Below, in pieces: positions 11,840-24,479 of a DNA stretch of 64,000 nt. Source of the DNA: Ischnura elegans (lineage: Eukaryota > Arthropoda > Insecta > Odonata > Coenagrionidae); assembly GCF_921293095.1 (NCBI RefSeq), contig NC_060247.1, positions 56,393,111 through 56,457,110 on the forward strand. The letters run 5' to 3'. How positions within the stretch are numbered: position 1 is the first letter of the stretch; the number at the start of each line of letters is the position of its first letter. Under the pieces are notes generated by a model. That model was given only the letters and a program-made list of their open reading frames with translations, searched no databases and had not been told where the DNA came from. The translations under genes and the position numbers were made by a program.

Positions 11840-14800
11840 AGATTAGAAGAATTATCGGATGAAAATATTTTCTATTTTTTTATAAATAATGAACACCCTA
11901 CTCTTTGGAGTAGATACATAATATACCACCCAACCACTACTTTTACATTAATTTTATGACAGAACATGGTATATTAGAGATGGCATATCAGAACAAGTTA
12001 CTCTAAAAAATATAAAAAAGGTCTAAATATATTCTTACTGCGTTTCTTACAAATATTTTAGCAAGGAAAAAACACTAGGTTTCGATTAAATTTCACTGCA
12101 ATTGGCCAGCCTATGTTTCAACCCGAAGCAAAAATAAAGCGAGAGCTGGATACCAATTGCCCGACTTTAAAATGGGAGCTGGCAGCTGTAATCCCGAGAT
12201 TTTTCAATATTAATTCATCGTTGCAAAAGCATAACAAATTAGTAATGAGCTTGTATTCGGCAATATAACATGAATTTAATACCCACTTTGCACCTGGCGC
12301 TGCAAACAAAAGCTTATGGCGCAACATAATGCATACCTGCACCTTAAATGTAAGATGTTTGAAAATATGACACCACAATTTTATCATTTTCTGCACCTAA
12401 TATATTTATTCGACCAGATTTAACACACGATTTCTATATTTTCATGGTATAAGTTGAAGGCATATGCTATAAAGTTTTAAAATCACTTAAAATGGAATTA
12501 CACCAAGTTTCGCTCGAATCAGTACAATCGATTTGATGATTCTCTTGAAATTAAATATAAATTGCGATCAATCCACAAAACACTCATCCGACGAAATATA
12601 AAATACCCAATACCCATTACTGGTCGTCGCAGTCATGACTCACATTTTTCAAAAGTATGCAAACACTTTGTACTTTTTGACTTAATAAAAAACTCCGAGA
12701 ATTAGTACAATGTTCAATCAGTTACATTTTACATGTTGATTTCTGTCAGGAGCCATTAATACCGGTGGTAAAATTAAGCCAAATTGTGGATTGAAACTAA
12801 TTACCATATTTTTTTTAATCATTCAAACTTTTAAAAAATCAAAGGTTGTGATTTAAACCAACATTATAATTACCCAAAACAATAACACACACAAGATATT
12901 CAAGTAATAGAAAATCCAAATTTTTTAAATTACTTTCTTTTTCTCAAGTTCCAATAATGAATAAATTAATACTAGATAATTAGTTATTGAACCGAGTTAC
13001 TACTGAAAATAAGAGATAAACTGGTTTTACGCATTCAGAAAAACATGCAGAATCGATAATAATTGAAACTACCAGACGAATTCACACTAAATCTGTACAT
13101 TTCGTATGAAAAAAGGTGAGCGTTACCTATTTTGATACGTGGGCGACTAAAGTGAGACGATAATTGATAAATGGATATAACAGAGAGGTAACTCACAGGG
13201 CTAATTGCCCTATAAGAAGCTTAATTGAAGGAATTTTTATTCACGAGTGTCACTGCCTCATCGAGCCACAGGTGCCAACCGGCTTATCCCGGTACGGTGG
13301 CACACTTTCTTCCGTCCTCCAAGCCACACCTCAATCTATCATCCACCACTACTTCACCACTCCTACCCTCTAATGGATGCAGGCCTTTAATTCATACCAT
13401 CCATTTCCATTCACTTCCTCTGGCTGTCTTGGGCTCCGTATCCAAGGTTTTCTCTCCGGCGCTTAATTTTTTCCCGCACTTTCTTAAAAGCAAAATACCC
13501 TGATGAGAAAATTTGTGTTTTCCTCTGTCCCTGGAACGTTTCCTTAACTTACAATGATCAAAATACGACCATTTTCCTTTCAAAAAACCGACTCACAGCA
13601 ATAATATCCAGCACAGAAATGAAATCCATTTAGGCATTTCTTTCCATTCCTGTGATTACATAACCCAACTCAGTGGCACAAAATACTCAGCTTTAATGTC
13701 TTGCGCAACAACGTTATCTCTAAATAAAATAATTTTAAGTTAATAATAAGATTGTATATTTATTAATCTATTTTCAATAGATAATAATTATATAAGGATA
13801 ATTTATATCCCTCATAAAAATAGATATTAATAAATCACATAAATTCTTCTAATTAAATTAAATGATGCTTAGCAAAATTTGTTCCCCTGGCGAAACGTTT
13901 ATATGGCTTTTTCAGCAAGCAGTACACATTGTTAACCCAATATTGATCTACCATCTATTGTATGTTTCTCTACAAGCGAGGAAAAAGAAAATTTCATTCT
14001 TCTAACCCAACAACCTAAAATCGCAACTGCAAATCTGCCCTTAAGCTCCACATTATCTCCCTACCTTCTCTCTTCCACCAAATAACCCCGCTGTAGTTAT
14101 TCCCTCTCCCATAATAGATAACAACCTTTCATTGATGACTCTATATCCAGCTTGATACAAGATGTACCGATATTGCGATGCTTAAGAAAGCCCGTGTCAT
14201 CAGCATATGGCATGAAAGAGATCCTCAAGTGAATTTTATACAGATAGCATCTTGGGATGCGTACCTTAATCCTGACACCTTAGATAAGAATTTGATAAAC
14301 CGGCGGATTTAGAATGAAACTGGCAGAAAATTGGTATTTCAACCTGACTGGGGCGTTACCTGTCAAATTACGCTCTGTCACACTCTCGCTAACTGCTTTC
14401 ATTTAGAAAGAAAGCGTAGGTACATGAATAATTTAGCTAGTGCCAATCATCGGAGTTCGACGCTTTCACTTATCTCGTTCAAAATTCGCTTTTACCGTCA
14501 AAATCTTCCACGCATTCATCAATAGTGTCAATGTTAATATTATCAAAATAGGTTCATTTTGACGGGACCTTTACCCACCGGATTCATTAATAGCTCCTAT
14601 TTCCAAATAATCATTAAAAATGCCTCTTTCCATCGCGCTTCGATTAAAATAACTAAATCTTAATTATCCCGATCAAACAAGCTACGATAAGTCATTTAAT
14701 CTTTTTGAGTTCAAAACTTAGATGTTTCGACCATTGGTAATATACCTCCAGATTTTGAGTGATATAAGAATCAGAGAAAGAGTCGAAGTTTGAGTCGAAG

Positions 14801-17800
14801 TCGGAGAAAGGAGTTATTCTATCTATACTTTTTAGAGTGACTCAATTTTAAAATCCATTGATCCACCCCGGAAAATAGGACTCCGAAAAAATATTCTTAG
14901 TTGGCGGAGGATATTAAATTTTCTGAAACATTAGTTTTCCAGGAAAATTTTGTAATAAATAAAAAATGGAAATGACTCTCACATACTACTTCATATAGGA
15001 GCGTTTTTCGCTTATTTGTTCGTTACTTAAGCTACTAACAATGAGACCAAAGGTGCAGTCAATTATCTTTTTAACATTCCCCGCAGGTTTAAATACTTTG
15101 TTTCATGAAAACTCGCCTTAATTGCTATCCGCATAGTTGTCGGGAAACTAAGTCACTTAGGTACTTGGAAATAGGAAAAGTTCGCAAGGCAACATTGATT
15201 AGGGGAAAGGCATGAAGTTGGGGAGAAACTTGCCTCCACCATTAGCTAAGTCAAAACGAAAGGCATTAAGGGGGATACAGTTCCACCCATCCTACATGGG
15301 ATAAAGCAAAGAATTAAAACCACCAATTACCCTTTCCTCGCCAGAAATCACTAACATCTCATTTACCCTTGATATCAAATGCTTATTTGCTTCTCTATTT
15401 ATGCTTCATCGCATTCGCTGCTTATGCTGTCCTTATCATTGATTCCATTTCTGTTGAATACCCATCCTTAATCCCGGCAGAACCAATAATGCTCCTACTT
15501 ATTGACGAATACACGGGTATAATATGCCACTGAATTGGTGCCATCCAATTTAATCTTTTTTTGATATTTCTTTTTCTTGATAAAGTTTTCAAAAATTCTG
15601 AGAGAAAAAAATTCAAAAAACATTCATTAGCCAACTGCCGGTCTTTCTCAATAGTCAAGAAGAGTTCAGAACTTTTTTTAACCCTCAAAAGGTGTGGATA
15701 AAATTCAACTTTTTCGATTTTCCGCGCATTAAACCTAACTTTAAAGCCTAAGTAAGCCAATAACCAATCAGAGATCCGCGAAAGCAAGAGTTAATCATTA
15801 GAAAATAAATTCGATTTGAACGAAAAAAAAAGTTTTACATAGAGGAAAGACTTGGATGTAATTTTAAAGAATTGATGCTCGTGTCTTTAAAGACCGTGAA
15901 CTACGGACTACATTCGTGACTTTAAATTAAACAAATACAAAGATACTGAGAGCAATTCATATCTGAAACTGAAGTTTGCGAGTGAACTAAAAACCAATAA
16001 AGATATCACCCATACTAATGGTCGAAAACGATGTAGCCCAATGTATATTAAAATAGAAGTTACTATTTCAAATAAATACCATTCATTCCGTTGTTCAATC
16101 ATATAAAGTACCAGTTTACATGGCTTCCTTTAAGTAGAAATAGATTCCAGCCAGAAATCTACTGCCTCCTTTGAGTCTCTCAAGGACTGAACAACTAAAA
16201 AATTTGAATAAATTTTTTTAGAATTTTAGAAAAATTGATGGATTGGAAAATCAGGATAGATAAGTTAGCTGGACCCGAAAAATTCCCTCCCTATTTAATA
16301 TTCCGTGACATTATAAATGTAGCATATCAAATATCATGATATTTTAACCGGGCACTACATCATGTTCTTTGTCATCAGGCGATATCTCACGATTTTTACC
16401 GGAAAACCATGCACCGCCAATGACTAAAACTCAATATCGGAACCCTTATGTTTATAAATGCAGTGATACATTGTTTTTTTTATATTATCCGGTCCTAGTC
16501 AGAGTCCACTTCTCTTTTTCACCGATGATTAACATTGTAGCCATTCATCCAACACCCAACCGACCGTATTTGTCGCAGGTATTTCCCGTTCACGCATCCA
16601 AAATGTGTCAAGGGCCAACTTCCAACGGATAGGCACCGCTACTTCTCCTGGTTGCACCTTTTCGCTACTGCCCAATCAGCACTCGACAGTCAAAGGGAAG
16701 GCTTTCCTCTCGAGCAACTCCAGCCAACCGCATTGCGATTCGCTCAAACTGCTCACTGAGGAGAAAATTAGGGACAAATATTTACGGTTCAACCGCCCAC
16801 AATCAAGCCATCCATGCTCGACTGGGAAAAGAGACGGTTATTGCCCTGCACGTTAACGCGTGACAGAGCTGAAGTCAAATTCTCTTCAAAAATGTTTTGT
16901 TTTTTTTATATGGAGGTACAACCCGGCAGTTTGAGATCAAACAAGTGGTATGAAAAGTGAGAGGAGGCGTCTATTAGCATTCCTCTCTTGATCACTCGAG
17001 CAAATTTTCTGCGAGGTTTATCCCTGTGCATTTTTTTACAATTCACAGTTATAACCTTGCGTTTTTATGTAAGGGCTGTTACTTCCTTTCCGATTCATGC
17101 TTTTAAATAGACACGGAAGGTCTTTTTCATCGACTACAAATTATAGCGTAAAAGGGCATTTTGTTACTTTTCGGATAATTTAACGGATAATGAGCTACAG
17201 TTAAAAAAAATGAAACAAAAGCATTTGAAATAGATCCCGTAATCTCGAAAATTATAAGGTTTCAACTTTACTTTACAAAAGAATTTGTCGATTTCCCTAT
17301 TTAGACTCGAATCCTTTACTTTTTTTAAGTATGACTGCAAGGATTTCGACACCTGGCCATCAGTTGATGGAAACTTGAATAAAAATTACGAACTTGACAA
17401 AACCTATAAAACCTGAAAAACATGTAGAAACCACATGTATTACGAACGGAATACTGAGGTATTGCAAGGTATTGCAGTCAAGAGTTACGGAGGTAAAAAT
17501 ATTACTGCCACTACCACTGATAATTACACCATAAGAAAACAATCGGGAAATTTAATGACTAAAACTTGAAGGCTTTTGAAATAACCAAATAGTTAAATAA
17601 GTCCGACGGGAAATGAATATGTTGTTCTTTGAATAATTTTTGGCATTAGCCTTGAGATTATGCTAGTGAAATGTAAACAAAGATTGAGTCAAAAAATTGT
17701 TATAAAACCTTTTGAAGTACCTTTCAAAGTGAGAAAAAAATAGCAGCAATTACAAGATCAGGGCCTAATAATAAGTTGGAATGAATAGATATATTTTCAA

Positions 17801-19883
17801 ATTACGAATGAATAGAGATAAGTAAAGATAAAAATGATACATGCATTGTGGGTATTTTTGAGGTTATATATTAGGAATTCGGGTGAATAATACCTAAAAA
17901 ACGCTCCTTCTTCCAAAATATACCCATATACGCAAGGGATAGGCATTTCAATTTGGGACGCAACGTAAATTTTCGGGTTAAATGATTTCAAAAACAAATC
18001 AGTAAGCCTCAAAGGGCAGTAAAAAAGAGAATTTAACTCCATAAGTCTCTGCTAGTATATCATAACTCCTTATCGAGCGCGAGGCACGTGGGTGGATTTG
18101 TAAAGCGAATCGATTAGCTGTTCACTAGGTACAATTTATGATGCAAGCGGAAGATGAATAAAGGCCTGGCCATCACGCTGCATATGAGAAAAATTATTTC
18201 AGAGAAAATATATATCATAATAAAAATAATATTCTCACTGCACACAAACCAAACTCTCATCGATCCATCGTTACAAAGGAAGTGCTTTCCACTACATTCT
18301 TTATGCAGAGCCTACAATGCCTATCTTATACTTCATTTCCTTACAGTACCTATGCCGCTTAGATGCGACACTTTAAAATTTTTCCGTCACCACTCCACTT
18401 TGTCCACTTACTCAACAAGAGGTTTTGCAAAACATTATATAAATGAATTTTTTATCTCTTTTAAAAACAACTTCACTCTCCTTTACCTTAGGTTTATAAT
18501 AACTATATATAGATGAAATTTGCGAGAGAAGATATAATGCCTCAGATAAAGGAGACAAATTTAACCAGTTCTTTTTTATTAGTCTCATTACCGGCCAAGT
18601 AAAGAAATGCTTGAAAATATATTATTGTTTCATTTCATTTTAGCTAGTGAAATGATAAATAAGGTAAAGTATATATGAATATTAAAAAATATTGATATAT
18701 ATAATATATAAATATATAAATATTAGACTTTAAAAAAATCAGCAAATTGTAAAAAATAAATGATGTGTTTTCGTAACTTCGGTAAAATCTGTTATTGTAT
18801 AGGCAGTTATGCAACCCGCATTGCCATATACTGCAGTCTCTTAATAATATGCCGTTTTAACTGTCAGATATATTTTTACGCCCTTTTATGCTAGGTATTT
18901 GATTGGTATCGTGATAGTTGATAATTAAAATTCTTAGATAGTATGTGCCCTAGAATATGTAGTATTATTTAACCCAAATACATTATAAAATAAATATTCA
19001 TTATGGTTTGAAAGAAAGGAGTCAAAGCGGAAATATATGTATATATGGACGGATGAAACAATTAATATAGGGAATAGTTGCACTTATGAAGGCATATTTA
19101 TCTTGCGTATCAGGTCATTTGATAATTTACACATTTTGAGTATTTTTTAAAATATCATAATACCTATAAAAGTCATTATCATCTCACTAAAAATTAGTTT
19201 AAACCGATATTTTGAGAAAAATAGAATGCTATATGAATGAAATTCATTTGAAAACATTTTTTTGTACCTTTATTATGTTGCATTTTCGCAACTTAGGCCA
19301 GAAATGGGTTGGTTAATGCGGTGCTTATACTGGATATTTAAGAATAAAACCTGCCCTTCAACAGAGACCAAGTAAGTATCCCTTCAATTTCGAGTAATCC
19401 TGGCATATGACAACGCTCAAAGATGAACATATGTAACACTCCAAAATCGATTGCACGTGCTCACATCGAACAAATGATGAAAAATCGTATTAAACGATGG
19501 CGTAACTTAACGCTTCTTGGAGCATCAACGCATCTTTCCGTATCAAGATTTTACTTAAACTGAAAATTCAGTCGAATTCATGTTAGCATGCTGCATACGG
19601 ATGGCGAGAATGCTCGTCATTTTTTCACGAACGTTCCGGACGGATGAAAAAGATTCTCGTCATTTAGGCGCGTCAACCTAAACAATTTTAAAGCGTACAA
19701 TACGTATTCGTTAGCACGTTTTCAGTATTTGTTGTTCGTTATCCATAATGAATTGATGCATCATAACATTTGATTGGGTAAAGTTATATTCTAAACATTA
19801 GCTTTTTAACCACGTTTAAACCAAAGGCATTACGCACTAATCGGCACATATTTCCAATCTCGACGTTCCTAGGAATTTAAATA
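11840..19883. other. No recognisable gene over 8 kb
   Basis: AT-rich DNA with no repeat family, domain or splice structure that I can name. Moderately GC-rich islets occur at 13240-13500 and 16560-16860. Open frames at 12118-12396 (minus), 13225-13503, 15422-15787 (minus, 121 codons), 16369-16632 and 18154-18516 (120 codons) are not recognisable proteins. Near 19606-19665 the phrase ACGGATGrmgAgAATxCTCGTCATT occurs twice, a short internal repeat. Confidence 0.45.
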
Positions 19884-19891
19884 CCCCGGTA

Positions 19892-20244
19892 CAGGGGCGC
19901 CGACTTATAAAAAATATTGGGGGGGCCCATATCGGGGGTTTTACCCCGGGAAGACGTTAAATTCAAAATGTGTCTCAGCACCGTAACACTATCATAATTC
20001 ACACCACTTGTTTTCAGTTAACCTGCTTAGTACCTCAAAATTATTTGTTTTAACACATTATTGTATGTATTTTAAAAGGTATATCTATCTTCAAACATGG
20101 GAAAATACCAATTTATTTTTTGTGATTTCCCAAAGCATAATATAACTTAATTATTTTCTTAAATTATTGAGGGGGCTCCGCCCCCCTTAACGAATCTTTG
20201 AGGGGGCTCGGGCCCCCTCAGGCCCCATGGAGTCGGCGCCACTG
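19892..20244. mobile_element. hAT-like MITE, 353 bp, perfect TSD
   Basis: The element begins CAGGGGCGCCGACT and ends AGTCGGCGCCACTG, and is flanked by an exact 8-bp duplication CCCCGGTA at 19884-19891 and 20245-20252. The CAG/CTG termini and TSD length place it in the hAT superfamily. G-rich and C-rich tracts lie just inside both ends (for example GGGGGGGCCC near 19920 and GGCTCCGCCCCCC near 20175), and GAGGGGGCTC occurs twice near the right end. The interior is AT-rich and non-coding. Confidence 0.9.
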
Positions 20245-20252
20245 CCCCGGTA

Positions 20253-22640
20253 CGCAACGTGTTAAGAAAAAAAAGTAGTTTTTATTCCAATATTTATGCC
20301 AACTCGGAACGACGTTCTCAGGGGCAAAGGGATTTTAAAACCGAAAGGTAATGCGGCATAAGCGCTCGCACTGAAAAAAAATTTACAGAGTAAGGATTTT
20401 AAAATGACACTAGGATAAAAAAATAACTCTCTAAAATAGGGGAAGAGCTATCTCCATAGCGACGCAAGACCACATGTGACGGGGAGCGTAGGACTGCAGG
20501 AAGGAGGAATTACTGAACTCCGCCCATTGGAGTAGACTTCTGCGAGGGAACAATGTGAGAGACGTGAGGCTGCATTGAAAAACTTTTCTCCTCATAAGTC
20601 CGCTTAAAGCCTACACGTGTCGGGTGCGGACGGAGGGATGGAAAAAAAACGCCCGCACCTGGTTGGTACACACCCTTCATCTATCCAAAACCTCCAGGGT
20701 CTGCCAAGCGCAGACCACCCGAGGGTTTTCTACAGCAGTGGACCACACGCTTTAGTAAACAAAAAATCGATTAAAAAAATAAGCACGTGGAGAAATAAGG
20801 TCTTATATTTTTTCCCTCATTACAATTTTCGGGTCTTCAGAAAAGCTGCAGCAATTATAACAAGAATTTACAAAAAGCTAGAATATTTTTAGAAATATTT
20901 TTTTTTTCCTTAAATTATGCAGCAAGCTCTTGACGCGTGGTAAACTTTGAAAAACTAGGTTGACTACACATTTTAAATACAAGCCATTATTGTCAACTTG
21001 ACGCACAGGAGTTACAGCAGAAGTTCGACGTAGGGTAAACTAAACATGAGGAGGAAAAATAACAAAGACTACATTTTATCCTAATTTAAATTATATACTT
21101 CGATTTAAAAACAAATATAAAAAGAAATACAACTGTCACTCCAGTGTTTTACTTCATTTTAAAAAATGTGAAATAACTTCAAGAAATATTTCCGGTGCCA
21201 TTTGTAAGCAGATTTAATGAGAACTCGTGTTTACTGTTTATTAATTTCGACAAGGATAATTTAAAAAAATTTAAGCACTTGATCATTACATTACATTACC
21301 ACAATTTTTAAGGGACAGTATCGTGAGTTTATTCACTGACATGACCTGTAAAAGGGAATAATAATTGTGGAGAGGGGAGCAGGGATAGGTTGGGCAGTAA
21401 TGGATTTCATAGTAAAAGGCAGGGCAGGTCCAAAACCATCAAGGCTTCAAGTCCTACGTTAAGTCGTTTCTAGCAAATGTTTAATAAAATACCGACAACA
21501 TCTGCCTGCTCTTCCATTTAGTAGATCTTTCTCTAGGCTAATAAAAGGTCTTTTAATTCAGTATTTGTCGGAGTCAATCAGGTTTGGATTTGGGTTCATG
21601 TATAAATGGCCTATTCCTACCTTGAACACTTCATGAAAAAATAGGCTGCGACCTCCACTACAACTGCTGTCATCCACCGCACACCAAACATTCCATCCCT
21701 TATTCTCTCTCTATCTGTTGACAAAGAACGTGTAATCACCCGGATGATCTTTAGAAGTTCCTCTCTAAATAACAGTCCTCTCTTCTTCGCGCGGGTACCT
21801 CGAAAAACTTTTAAACAATAAAATAAGAAAAAAACCGTCGGTTCCGAATAAACCTCCCGCGGATAAAAATTGCATAGATGGGATGGTTAGAATAATAGCT
21901 CTCGTCGTAAAAAAACCTATACCTAGTAACTGCATTTTTTAATTGACACAAAACATATAATGACTGTAGTAACAATTAATAATAAATAAACAATAAATAT
22001 AGGGATATAATTATATACTACGATGTTTTTACAATGACCCCGATCCCTTTTGCCGGCATAGCCTCGAATTAATAAGAATTTGATTGACAAGCATTTTGGC
22101 ACAGTAGGTGAGGGCTTCAGCACCTAGAACCCACCCCGCAACGCCATGCAACAAGCTAGCGAACGGATTAATATTGCGAAATATGCGAATGAAAAAATTG
22201 CAAAATTGTATACACCGAGCTTTCGCGCTGAATTCAGAGAATCTCACTGCTGCACCGTTTTGGAATAGCGTCTTTCAGATCCATCAAATTTTAGCGTCTG
22301 CACATATATATCTAGTGTAAAGTAAGAAATGGCAAAAACTCTCGAAAATCTTCAGAATTTCTCTCTTGAAAAAGAAATCTAATCAATTCAATCTTTAAGC
22401 CAAAAACGAAACAAATGAAACTAAGCGAATAAAAGATTTCTCATATCACTTCCATACACTAGGGTGTCCACTTAGCTATGTTCAAGAGTCTATCCCTGCA
22501 GACTTTAAGTTACAAATGCATGAGTATTTTAACTCACCCATGGTACTTTAGTACCATCACCCAAGTGTGACTTTTGTGAGAGAGAGGAGTCAGTTTTGTG
22601 AGTTTAAACTGCCTCATTAAAGATAAAATCAAGTTTGATG
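20253..22640. other. No recognisable gene
   Basis: AT-rich DNA with a more GC-rich patch at 20440-20720. Plus-strand frame 20617-20892 (91 codons) starts in that patch but shows no domain. Minus-strand frames 21923-22123 and 22029-22247 are short and unrecognised. Nothing else is named here. Confidence 0.45.
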
Positions 22641-22700
22641 AATAATAGGATGTTGGTGGTTGCCGGCGATAGTTTGTAAAATTTGCTTAACATTTCGGAT

Positions 22701-22825
22701 GAATCACATAAACTCTGTTTTCCACATAATTTTTATAGATGCACGAGCACGGTTTTGACTGTTAACGTCATGGCCGCGTTTCAATAAAAAATTTTGTGGA
22801 AAACAAAGTTTAAGATGCGATTCAT
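22701..22825. repeat. Fold-back repeat
   Basis: The left arm, 22701-22738 (GAATCACATAAACTCTG, then TTTTCCACATAAT), is complementary with few mismatches to the right arm, 22786-22825 (ATTTTGTGGAAAAC, then AAAGTTTAAGATGCGATTC). The loop is about 45 bp. Related sequence may extend outwards, with ATTTCGG just left and ATAATCGG just right. The family is unknown; it resembles a MITE or terminal-repeat hairpin. Confidence 0.65.
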
Positions 22826-22829
22826 TTAG

Positions 22830-24341
22830 AATAATCGGAACGCTGTCAGGCTAAAAGCAAGAATTATCTTTGAAACTTTGTTGTAAAATAAAAGTCATCA
22901 TCACAAGCCACAGCAAGATACAGCTGCAGAACAACGATCCCAACTTTGGTGACGCGTGAGTATTTATCTGTATAGTCAGCAGAAGCGCATAAAATAAAGG
23001 ATATTTGGTGGATTTCCGAAGTTTTATATACCGGCTTTTTAATTATCTGAAATTTCTCAGGTACATTTACCTCAGTTAATGTTGTACACTAGGAACATGA
23101 GATTTTTACACTATATAATAACAATAAAAAAGATACTCAAACGGACTTTTTATTGCAGTAGAGGGGTTTCATGACTGCAAGTCCTGGGGCTAAATGGGCA
23201 TTATGCCAAAGGCATAGCAAGGCAATACCTTTAAAAATTTTAAAAAAAATCAACGTTCGGGGCATTACATTTGTAAGATGAACATATTTTTTACCAATCA
23301 GCCACATAAGGCTGAATGATGTACAACTCATTTTTAACTGATGAGTTTTAGTTCAATAAGGAAATTACACATGGATTAATTTTACAAATTTTACTAACGT
23401 TTTTGCTAATTGAGGCATTTAATGGCGAAATTAAATTAATTTAAAGCGCAAAGTAAATAAACCAACTAATTCCTCTGCACCGGAATGTACACAATTGAGA
23501 TGTCACAATAGAGAATCCTACTCCATCACCTTAAATTCAAAGCCTTCCGGCTTGTTAAAGCACGGCGCTAGTTGTTTTGATGCTGCGGGCAACTTGCAAT
23601 GCGGGACGATTGACGTCAATCCACTCCACCCCATTTCGTCCGAAGAAAACAGCGCTTTAACGCCAATGACTCCAGCCCATCATCGAGAATTCCATAAACC
23701 CAAAGCAGTCTTCGCAGTACCTTCTATCACGCGTAAGCCACCCAATAAGAGCGACGAATGCGAGAATACGCGAAATCAAATTTTTTGCCACCACGAACGG
23801 CCATCAGAGGGTTGCTCGCTAATACCCGAAATTGCCTTTTATGTATAAAATTCGTTGGATGGAAATGAAAGATATGTTAACAAGGAAAACTTTGACGCCA
23901 TTCAGCCTTTTTCTCATTGAAGTCAGCTTTTTCCGGAGGGATTTCGTGGAACAGTATATGAAATAATACGCAAAGATATCGTGCTGTTCACTCAATTTTA
24001 ATTTCACAAACTGTCAGCACTTGCTCCGATTTGCTTACAATTATCATCAGGTTATTGCAATCATGCTGATTACGATTACATGCCAGTCAAAACACATGTA
24101 GTACAGTCTTTGAAATGAAAATTTAGTGGGCAGTACGATTTCTTTATTAATCATTTCATGCCATAAGTTTGAATAAATAAAAACTCTACAGTTACCGTCC
24201 ATTTTTTATTAGTCAGTTAGTCGGTAACGTCATTAGATTACTGGTACATCTCTACCACGAAAAACCTTTCACTGAGGGACGATTCATAATATCAAGGAGA
24301 AGCTGAGAAGCAGGGACATCCTCAAATGCTTGAACTAAATT
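22830..24341. other. No recognisable gene
   Basis: A plus-strand frame of 117 codons (23495-23848) lies in a GC-richer patch but has no recognisable motif or splice context. The rest is AT-rich and unassigned. Confidence 0.45.
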
Positions 24342-24446
24342 AGCACAAAGGCTATGCCGCCATCTTTCATCAATGTATTCGCGCAGGCGATGTAGCAATT
24401 CGCCGCTTTAAACGACACAATATTTACTGGGCCTTTAAACATACGT
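24342..24446 (+). repeat. Relic of the Harbinger MITE found at 56.0 kb
   Basis: The segment matches the interior of the complete MITE at 56030-56264. Shared blocks are GGCTAT, a GCCG...CATC block, CGC and, best preserved, TAGCAATTC-CCGCTTTA-ACGAC-CAAT, in the same order and spacing. The termini are not recognisable here, so only an eroded fragment remains. Confidence 0.6.
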
Positions 24447-24479
24447 TTTCATAATCACAGGTCAACAAGCCTAATATTT

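Noticed and set aside
19606..19665. Terminal repeats of a piggyBac-like element
   Set aside because: Only a short internal phrase is repeated; no TTAA-flanked inverted termini were found.
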